Shown here: in pieces, positions 23,901-64,000 of the stretch
Layout of the letters: the number at the start of each line of letters is the position of its first letter
Position numbering within the stretch: position 1 is the stretch's first letter
Assembly: GCF_029227915.1 (NCBI RefSeq)
Contig: NC_079881.1
Coordinates: 11,755,501 to 11,819,500 of the forward strand
From: Hydractinia symbiolongicarpus
Taxonomy: Eukaryota; Cnidaria; Hydrozoa; Anthoathecata; Hydractiniidae
DNA: 64,000 nt
Direction: 5' to 3'
The notes under the pieces: model-generated
The model's database searches: none
Seen by the model: only the letters and a program-made list of their open reading frames with translations
Told to the model about the DNA's origin: nothing
Translations under genes and position numbers: made by a program

Positions 23901-26633
23901 ATATCACTTTCCTATAATCAATTTCAATTTACCAATTATTAAGCTAGCATGGGACAAGATTCCAAAGACAGCCTTAAATGCTATGTAACTAATAATATCA
24001 TGATTTCTGCAAATGAGTTTTAAAAATTAAGGAAGTAGACAATAACATAACCTTAACACAGAATAAACCCTAAAAAACATGACAACAAGTTTTTAGAACT
24101 GTTTGAGAATAAAAAGTGTTGGTCATTTTTATTGGATAAAATTATTTTTATTTATATATATTTTTTAATTTATGAAAATGTCAATCAATAACTTTTGTTC
24201 CAGATATAATTTTGTCAATATAATGTAGGTTCTGTTATAGCATTATTTTGCATGGGTGTAACACAAACTTTACCTTCAATTACTTTAAGAGAACTTCTCC
24301 ACAATACCAGTGACAGAAAAAAATCCTTTGTGCGAACTTTAAATAATGTCCATTTCTAAACAAGCGGAAAATTATAAAAAAAACTTACATTGCAAAAATA
24401 AACCTACCCTTTACTCAGACTACGAAAGTTGATCTGAAGGAAAAACAGATTCAATAAAATTTTTTTCCAAGAGTTTACAATGAGTCTTTCTAATTTGCAA
24501 TAATGCATAATGCAAAATTGCAATTGTGATTGTGATAGCCACGATGTAGGTGTAACTAACTTTTCGTTCATAAGCAAATTTACAGTACTAGAATCTTTCT
24601 GCATTATTTTGATTTTTACTAGGTACAAGTTTCCTACCATTGCAATTTGCAGTTTCAAGGCCTTCCAATAGGATAGTTTACTTCTATTTAATCTTGCAGA
24701 TCGTCTTCTTGATTCACGTATTCTCCTATGAAAATGTCACTATTACAATAAAAAACAAAACAAAACTGTGGGCAGTCATTTACAAATGCAGAAGGAGACA
24801 AGTAAATGTTATAACAGTAGGATTTAGAATAAAAACAATAGCAATAAAAAAGCTAAAACCAGACAGTTATTTGTGTTGTCTTTTTGAATGGTTAAAAAAC
24901 ATAACAAACCTAAATGATTTTCTTTGAGACATTGGCGCAGCTATAGATTTCACTATGTCCTTGTCACCGTCTTCTAAGTCCATAGTATCCAATGGAGCAA
25001 CTTCATTTCTAGGAGATCCTGTAATGTTGTTTGATTGTGGTTTTACAGACTGTCTCCTCCGTAAGCTCATCCGACTGGCTGTGTTGTTATGCATTGACCT
25101 GGTTTGGTCAAGGTTGCTAGGTAAATCTGCAAATAGACTCCGAATACCCATAATGTCATCGTCATCATTCTCGGTATTACCATTCTCATCAGAATCTATT
25201 TCAATAATTTTAAAGACAAATTATAAGTGTCTGCCAAACAATTTCAAGGTTTTTAAAATTTTTTCACCATTTCAGCAATAACTAGGTTCGCAAAATGGTA
25301 AGAATACCCCCAAAGCTTTGAATATTTACACATTATTTTAAAAAAATGCTATATATAACCACTATATATAGCATTTTTCAAAGGACTGTGAATAATTAGA
25401 TGAGTAGAATATAAAATAAAAATACAATAAAATTATATTTTTACGTCACGCCGTTATGGGAAAGTAATAATCTTTTAGATTCAAACTGTTCGTTAAGAAC
25501 AGGCCTTAATGACTTTATATAGAATGTCTCCAAAATTTTCCGCCTTAAACAGTTTTTAGGAGCGCAACATAAAATTTTCCAACAAAAAGAGTGTCCATCA
25601 TTCGCGACAACATGATTAGCTGTTTGCACATTTCATACTGTTTTTTCTTTCTTCAAATAACCAATTCGGGATTAAAAACTCTTCCTTATCTTTGTTGAAA
25701 TCTCTTATTAAACTATAGGCAAAACCATGAGGATACTCAGCTTTCTTATACTTAAATTTAATGTATTCAATTTCTTCTTGAAAATAATCAGAAATTTTAC
25801 AGGCAGTAGATTTATTGTACAGCAGTAGTATTTACCTGACGATGTAAAGTTTTATTTACGAAAAGCTTCGTGTATTTTATTGTAAATTTTATATGTTCTT
25901 TTATATAATAATCCTACTATGGCAAGGAAAACAATTTTAACATGCTATATGTTCTGTTATTGTTAGATATTTAAGATGTTTTAAGAAGTATTTATATTTC
26001 AAGGTTATTCACCGTCTCATTTTAAGGTTTCAAGATTTGGCAGACACCTTGTTTGTTGTTTAGCAAAGTAAAATTTCTAGAATTATTACAAGCTTTTTAT
26101 TAATTATGCATTTTAAAGTTGAAAAAGAAATTTAAGAATCTTTTTTCTCATAAAAAAATATTGTGGGAAAATTTGGAAGTGTTGCATAAAATATTCATAT
26201 TTTCACACCATATTTCAATCTTGATACCATGGCAACAAATAAACTATATATACAGGCATCTATCAATTAATTAAAGATTGTAATTGGATTTATTAACCAA
26301 CTTTTTATTTACTAACTTATTTATAGAATATTTAATTTTATTTTACTTTTGTGGTCAATGTAACAGTGCCAGTCTAAAAATCTATAATTATTATTTAACA
26401 TTGCTCTGTGAATGCTTTGAGTAAACTGGCCATATAACATAAATAGCTAGCCCTTAAAATTGCAGACATTGAAATTTGTTTCAGCCTATTTGCATTTACG
26501 AAAATAAACGCATAAGAAAATGAAAATATTTTCACATACCATCATGAAATAAATTTAGTTCAACATCTTGATTTGTATTTTCTTGGTTGTATGAATGTTC
26601 TGCATGTGGAGAAATGCACCTGCTTGATGTCAT
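14800..26633 (-). CDS. Transmembrane channel-like protein (TMC family), 17 exons
   Basis: The gene runs on the minus strand from the ATG at 26633-26631 to the TAA at 14802-14800. I placed all exons by homology and GT-AG sites. The joined frame is 2190 nt (729 residues plus stop) with every phase consistent. TMC proteins are multi-pass membrane proteins related to anoctamins and OSCA; some form the pore of mechanotransduction channels. Family hallmarks seen are FGNGVLSYFLFLK, DMPLAYM, the CWEN..GQ motif opening exon 11, IPKNVLDLVYGQSLIWIG followed by FFSPLLP, and the C-terminal EGKDKRFLM. Nine or ten hydrophobic segments are present. The length fits the family (about 700-900). Exon coordinates are given in the three block entries below. 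The subfamily (TMC1/2/3, 4/7, 5/6/8) cannot be settled by eye. A pyrimidine-rich acceptor (TTCTTTACAG) about 90 bp upstream of the ATG suggests a 5' non-coding exon further upstream. Confidence 0.93.
15425..15592. repeat. Four tandem copies spanning a TMC splice acceptor
   Basis: CAGCAATAAGCTAAAAAAG occurs at about 15433, with near copies at about 15478, 15523 and 15559. They are separated by a shared GAGATCACGTGACAATAAAT-type segment. On the minus strand each copy reads CTTTTTTAGCTTATTGCTG, which is the branch/pyrimidine tract, AG acceptor and first coding bases of TMC exon 16. The coding-frame copy is the one nearest the exon body (AG at 15444-15443). Confidence 0.85.
15798..15815. repeat. 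Poly-G tract, 18 bases
   Basis: An uninterrupted run of 18 G on the plus strand (C on the transcribed TMC pre-mRNA) in TMC intron 15. A run of this length may also be a base-count error in the assembly. Confidence 0.9.
16162..16325. repeat. GCGCG-containing minisatellites
   Basis: Three tandem copies of a 17-bp unit (AAAATTAAAAACGCGCG) at about 16162-16212 are followed by two copies of a unit of about 26 bp (GCGCGCGATGTGTGAATTGTAAAG) at about 16271-16325. Both lie in TMC intron 14. CpG-rich tetranucleotides are otherwise rare in this AT-rich window. Confidence 0.75.
18449..18870. mobile_element. TIR element with G-rich subterminal repeats
   Basis: The left end CCGTAATGCTTCGAATAAAC and the right end GTTTATTCGAAGCATTACGG are perfect inverted repeats; with the adjoining GCCC/GGGC the TIR is about 24 bp. 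The interior has repeated GGGGGGCGTTTA and GGGGCGTCTATT words on the right half and related words on the left. There is no coding frame. It lies in TMC intron 11. A short related sequence (TACCGTA..GGGGGTTC) is at about 19540-19640. The superfamily is not assigned. Confidence 0.8.
19320..23868 (-). CDS. TMC exons 5-11: first six membrane segments and CWEN motif
   Basis: Exons: 23868-23621, 22867-22719, 22170-22023, 21339-21175, 20998-20838, 19746-19662 and 19417-19320. In order they encode FLFLKSLLFLNIAIFLVLF (TM1) and an extracellular loop with an NRS sequon ending FTGQ. Next come DMPLAYMLVGGSYFILSLL (TM2) and the loop CNKVFASWDYCITSEKA typical of TMCs. A charged LAEEERLEKMKNRTKWQRF linker precedes TM3. 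TM4 is followed by EVLTAVEDWSPRVE, then TM5, then CWENLVAGQMFNLIFVDFF (TM6). Donors are GTAAGT or GTAAGG in most cases. The CWEN motif corresponds to the conserved CWET of vertebrate family members. Confidence 0.92.
20494..20712. mobile_element. Foldback element with tRNA-like arm, internally deleted copy
   Basis: This copy matches the right arm of the palindrome at 55053-55503 over its tRNA-like part (ATCACTAACATATTGCCGC, then CCCAGTTTTGGGGACAGCGG, ending GCATGTTAGTGAT). Its left end (ACTACTTTGTGCACCACAAC) matches the left arm's terminus, so most of the left arm has been deleted. It lies in the TMC intron between exons 9 and 10. Confidence 0.7.
24415..26633 (-). CDS. TMC exons 1-4: cytoplasmic N-terminus
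   Basis: Exons: 26633-26540, 25195-24910, 24725-24638 and 24433-24415. They encode about 162 residues without membrane segments: an acidic stretch (DSDENGNTENDDDDI), a Ser/Arg-rich part (SRMSLRRRQS), then basic SRRRSARLNRSKLSYWKAL leading to the first membrane region. Exon 4 is a 19-nt microexon (INFRSLS). It is placed because a GTAAAG donor there keeps frame with exon 5. The downstream donor GTAGGT would shift the frame. The 204-nt intron 3 is open and a multiple of three, so retention would not break the frame; this is the least certain junction in the model. Confidence 0.75.
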
Positions 26634-28215
26634 GTTTTTAACAAAAATTCTTTGTGGTGCTATTTTGGCGTCTTCTTTTTCCGTGACATCACTGTTTATT
26701 AAAGTTTTTCATTTTTAATACTGTAAAGAATATAAAAAATATTACATCAATCATAAAAATGTAGCATTGTAATATTTAAGTAACAGATGTATTATCGTAA
26801 AAATTAAACAGTATGAACAAACAAAGCCAAACTATAACAAGTAAATAGAAACATAAAAGGCTATCTAGTCAAACTAATTCTGTCTTTTTGCCTACACACA
26901 TAACCAGTTATTAACATTAACTGTTTGGTATGAACCTGAAACAAAAAAGGAAATTTTTAAAATTGTTACTTTTACTTAATTTGAGATGTTGACAACCTGT
27001 TAGTTTCAATATTATACTCTCCATCACATATATTAATTTTTATTTAAAACTGAAGGAGAGCTTGTTGATCACTAATAGAAACATTGTATCAATACCTTTG
27101 ATCTATTTTCTTATACCAACTTATGATGCTGTCTCTACAGAAAAGTCATATATATAATTTGATTATACATTTATCGCAATTTGTTTTGTTTTGAACTTTT
27201 TTACGTACTTAAAAATGGTCACATAAAGGTTCTCAAACACATACTGTTGCTTATAAATAGCCTTAGGTTAAGTTTCACATGAACTAGAACAAAAAAATTG
27301 TATTAGGATTATGATTGCTAGTGCTTCTTCACAATTTATTATCCTTATAATTTTATAATAACATTCTGATAAATACTTGAAGGATTGTCTTTTCATATAC
27401 GACCTGATTCAGCAAAGTATTGGAAAAAATAAACTTTATTAATAAAATGTATTGCGATTTCTTGCCATAAACCCAGCGAAAGTCTATAATTAATTCTGTT
27501 AAACTTATGGTAGCTGCTTTAAGTAAACAACAAACAAGCAGACACTGCTAAAGAATTTGAAAAAATGACTGCCAGGAAACAACCACTATAGTAGGATCCT
27601 ATAATTGTGGTAATGTACTGGGATTACATAAGAAATAACTTACAACCCAGTGATTTTTACTATTGTACAGTACTGGAATAAGGACACCTAACATCGTGAG
27701 CGCATATCATGCACGACATGAACGTTCGGCGATCCAAAAAGTGTTAACGAAAAACTTTGCGATAGTCGCGATGTATAAAAAACTAACAATGCTATCGCGA
27801 TCGTCACAATTAATCGTGATTGTCGTGATAAACAGTAGCATAACATGCACGAAGGATGGATCCTGAATTACATGCTTAGTGTTCTTTTAATGTTTTTTGC
27901 GTAGTATTATGAGAAAATCTAAATTTAAGTGCAAAATCTTTTACAGACTATCTAAGTACAAAATCTTTTTACAGACTATAGCTTAGTTGACAATATTTAG
28001 TCTTTCGCAGCATTAAAATTATTTATTTAATGGGATGGGGTAAGAAAATATTTGTTTGTTTTTCTTTTTTTTTAACTTTTTTGCTTGATGTTATTATTTT
28101 TTTTGTTTTTGTGAAAATTAGGGTCGGCCAGGCAAGAAATAAGCTTGCGAAGACAAAAATATTTTTGTTCTAAAAAAAAAACACCAAAAAAACAATTGTT
28201 TAACTTACGAATAAC

Positions 28216-28382
28216 TTACATATAAAGCCCCCTAACAGTCTCGAAATGCGGTTGAATAAAGTTTTTAAAATTGTTTAATGAAGTGGCAGACACTGCTTTC
28301 TCTGGTAGAATGCTCCATTCATTAATTACCCGAGGAACAAATGAAAATTTTCCTTTATCCAGTCTAATGAGGATTCTCTCAT
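28216..28382 (-). pseudogene. LINE reverse transcriptase C-terminal tail fragment
   Basis: On the minus strand this reads ERILIRLDKGKFSFVPRVIN, then EWSILPEKAVSATSLNNFKN and FIQPHFET, followed by a stop. This is the xxWNSLPxxVVxAxSLNxFK ending typical of many non-LTR retrotransposon ORF2 proteins. No RT core is left next to it, so it is a short remnant in the TMC/RHOT intergenic region. Confidence 0.75.
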
Positions 28383-28910
28383 TACATTTATTAAGTGATT
28401 ATGTTTAAAGATGTATATGTAGAATATGAAATATCTCCTAGGTAGCATACTAATTATATGAAGGCTACCCTCAAAGATATAATTGGTTAGCGTCACCCGA
28501 CCTGTCGAGTCAGGGAGTCAGTTAATTTGTAAAATATAAACAAAACAATCCACGAACAATCTTCAACACACAACAAAATCCACCATTTACCTTTTCAGCG
28601 GTCCTCCGAATTACGGTTGTTACGTTTGAATGTTACTTCGATAGGGGACTGCGCTGCTCTAGTCAGTGCTATATTTTCCTGCTTCGCATTTATACGGCAA
28701 TACAAGTGAAAACCATCGGAAGGAGGCTGACTAACAAAAATTTGAAATCAAACTTGAAACGGAGGCTAAAAATACAGCTGGTGTACATTTAAAACGAATA
28801 ACAAAATATGGCTGTAAAATATAGTAAGTAGTATAGTAGTCTTGTAATTTTTCAGGAAAAATTTTTATCTGACCGACCGACTCATTTTTGTAATTAGAAA
28901 TGACAGCTAA

Positions 28911-29522
28911 CAGTCAGGGTAAACACCTAATTAGGCCACATGACCTAATTAGAAAAGTGATTTAGTTAGGCCACGTGATGTAGTCTAACTAGGCGAACGA
29001 AAACTTTCTGTTGTAAATACGTCAAAATCATTGTGTTTCGCACTACAATTTTTATGTGAATCAAATCTGTCCACTTTGCAGATAATTTTGACCAATTATC
29101 GTCTTATTTGCATGGCGCATTGGTAACTTATGGCCCTAACCTCGTGTGGCACTATTTGTTGTTTTAAATAATGGATTTCAGCCATTTACGCCACAGGGAA
29201 AAAATAAATATGGCGGACAAAAACGTCACCTAACGAGGCGACACTTAACCTAATTAGGTTATATATGTCATTTTAACATAATTCTTAGTTGCGCAAACAT
29301 ATCGAGGCACAAGTGACAATTTTGGAATCATGGTCGCATAGACTATCTATTCTGAACAAAGATTTTTTGCGATTTTTTCTTAGGAATGTGTGAAAAAGCC
29401 ATTAGATATTGTAATGTCTTAACTAGGTTACATATGGCCTAACTAGGCTACAATGAGTCGCCTAAATAGGTGGTATGCCCTAATTAGCCTACCGTCGCCT
29501 AATTAAGTGTTTACCCTGACTG
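28911..29522. mobile_element. hAT-like MITE with CTAATTAGG subterminal arrays
   Basis: The termini CAGTCAGGGTAAACAC and GTGTTTACCCTGACTG are inverted repeats. If the element starts one base inwards, the 8-bp flanks are CAGCTAAC and GGGCTAAC, matching at 6 of 8 with the last six identical, as for an aged hAT duplication. Both subterminal regions carry many copies of a near-palindromic CCTAATTAGG or CCTAACTAGG word (about four on the left and six or more on the right). There is no transposase frame. Confidence 0.8.
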
Positions 29523-30205
29523 GGCTAACCAAACATATTTTCGACAGTGGCCTAAACCACATATTTAAAGTTTTTCCTGACATTTAGTTGATTTATTTGA
29601 TTGGTGCATGGTCTGTTGTTCACATTTTGCCCTGTATGCTGCACATGTCCATTGTTCTAGATGCAAAATCATAATATTAAGTTTACCCTGCAACTCATAA
29701 TTGGAAAAATGCAACTCATATTTGGATCATGATCCCATCATCATGTTGAAGAAATCGTAGATTGCTTTCCCATATTGTGCTGGGGCAGTGCATTTGGGTG
29801 CTGAACCCTCCTAAACTAGTAAAAGTTCATTCGCCAGATTAGCCCTATATAATCGACAAAAAATGCACATAATCAGTTAGCTTCGAGCTTGGCGATGACT
29901 CCTCTTCCGACTTGACCAGAATGCGCAATCATTTATTGTTTTTCCAGTGTCAAACATTCTAGAACAGCTTTACCTAATTTTAGCCTGAGTTATTTATTAT
30001 AGAACGTATGACCAAAGTACCCTTATAGAAACTGCTAACGTAAGCAAAAATATGAAGCGAAAGCCGAAGAGCAAAGAGCAGAAATTTTCAAGATGGCTAC
30101 CTCTAAATGACCGTGTATGATGCTTGCAGAAAAGATAGCATGTCTTTGCAAGTTAGAATATCCTAAAACTAGCTAGGTAACTACGCAGTCTAGAATTAGA
30201 CCAAT

Positions 30206-62789
<32,584 letters not shown>

Positions 62790-64000
62790 TTATTGGTGTC
62801 ATTAAAAAGGAGCCTAAAAGTCGGTGTTAAAATTATCATGTTCTGAATCATGTAGCAGTTCTCAACAAAGAGATATGTTTGTTAAGCAACGAAGATCATC
62901 TGTAACCACTTGATGAACAAATCAGAAACATACATTATTGCTGAATGTGAATGTGTTCTTGTGGAGTAACATATCATACTTTCTAATTTGTGAGGTGTGG
63001 CAACTTATGAACATATTTGAGATTTGCGTGTTAGAAATGCGCGAAAATTTCTGTGGAATAACATTTATTTCACTACCTTTTTCTCTTGTTTTTGGTTTTT
63101 GGTTTCCAGCAATGAGTCATTTATAATGTTTAAAATTTCCTTTTTATTTCTGCACGTATCAATTTTTTTTATGTTTTTATGTCAATTTCCTTTGTTGTTG
63201 TTTTCTTCAGGTTTGTTTACTTTACTTTTATTTTATCATCTATAAACTAGGCATGTTTTGAAATATTTTTAGATATTTATAAAATTTTCTACGAGGTATT
63301 ATATTAAAGAGATGATATTCTTGAAGAAATTTATGACAGTTCAAAATGTATCTGTGTGAAAGTTCAACAAAACAAAGTATTTTTTTTTATTGTTGTCAAA
63401 ATTCTTTATTTAACATATCCTAGGCTACCCTGTGTTATTATAGCTACCATTTTTAAAGCGAATGGAAAGTGTTGCCAAATTCCTTTTTTGACACATTTTA
63501 AACACTTCGGTTCTACTTATGGGGAAAAGACAGCTAAAAACGATTTTCTTGATTCTTAAAATATGTAAATTAAATCAGTTTTTTTATCATAAATGCTATT
63601 TGAAAAGTGCTGGAAAATGTGTGCCTGTGAAGAAACTTTTTTATCAATAGTCCAGTATTATAGTTCCAACATATTTTGTTAAACTTGTATTTGTTTACTT
63701 TTTGTCTTCTTTGTATTTAAGGGCTACAGTTAGTGACCACAAATTGGCACAATAGTAGTTTTTAGGCAATTTTTTAAACTTGGCAAAAACCATTAACTCT
63801 CCAATACTTCACACCCGGGTGGAAACACAACTTTTGTATGTACATAGACATGCTGTTTGGAATGTGCTAGTTTTTCTGATATACTGGAATTGCAGAATAA
63901 TTAAATCCCTAGAAGATCTAAAATTTAAGGAAAAAGAGTCATGCTGACATTATTGACAAGTTCAAATTTTGTAAATCTGATTTAGAAATAGCCGAAATTA
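62790..64000. other. Region downstream of RHOT stop codon
   Basis: Presumably begins with the RHOT 3' UTR. I see no AATAAA within the first few hundred bases. ATTAAA variants occur at about 62802 and 63302. No further gene was recognised to the end of the window. Confidence 0.4.

Larger units (their letters stand above)
26634..30205. other. Head-to-head intergenic region TMC / RHOT
   Basis: The two genes diverge from this 3.6-kb interval, which should hold both promoters and the TMC 5' non-coding exon. Apart from the LINE tail (28216-28382) and a hAT-like element (28911-29522) I see no gene. The frame at 27663-27866 is not recognisable; its sequence has repeated TCGCGAT/ATCGCGA words. Confidence 0.5.

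Noticed and set aside
24404-24658. Single long TMC exon without a microexon
   Set aside because: Reading straight through is open but adds about 68 residues with no TMC character just before TM1. The canonical-length model uses the 19-nt exon. It is kept only as an alternative isoform idea.
27700-27850. TCGCGAT-rich stretch as a regulatory palindrome cluster
   Set aside because: The repeated words are few and irregular, with no clear spacing or element ends.

Overview
The window is AT-rich eukaryotic nuclear DNA. It has spliced genes with GT-AG introns, canonical AATAAA signals and many layers of transposable elements. There is no operon or ribosome-binding-site organisation. The gene content (RPS9, a TMC channel, a Miro GTPase) and the mix of short TIR elements, tRNA-derived SINEs and degraded non-LTR retrotransposons suggest an early-branching animal, most likely a cnidarian (perhaps a hydrozoan). 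This assignment is an inference from general look, not from a diagnostic marker.

Layout. 1-4200: SINE fragment, a 239-bp AAT microsatellite and a decayed LINE. 4237-9833 (+): ribosomal protein S9 in two exons. Its 5-kb intron is packed with a PIF/Harbinger element that still carries transposase pieces, a hAT-like element, and a TIR element interrupted by a SINE. 9931-14799: intergenic. 14800-26633 (-): a complete 17-exon TMC (transmembrane channel-like) gene, reconstructed exon by exon with every junction in phase (729 codons plus stop). 26634-30205: head-to-head intergenic region with a hAT-like element. 30206-62789 (+): a complete 22-exon RHOT/Miro gene (624 codons plus stop) spread over 32.6 kb. 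A separate intronless type I membrane protein gene (50015-51202) lies inside its intron 12, in the same orientation.

The genes are not functionally linked. They are housekeeping or sensory genes that happen to be adjacent: S9 in the small ribosomal subunit, TMC as a multi-pass ion-channel-like protein, and Miro as a mitochondrial outer-membrane GTPase for mitochondrial transport and calcium response. The more unusual content is in the introns. It includes nested elements whose insertion order can be read from target-site duplications, a 451-bp near-palindrome with a tRNA-like promoter in each arm, and two opposed satellite arrays. It also includes a tandem duplication around a TMC splice acceptor, and the orphan nested membrane-protein gene. 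I found no clear multi-gene novel system. The best candidates for something undescribed are the foldback element with tRNA-like arms and the nested orphan gene.
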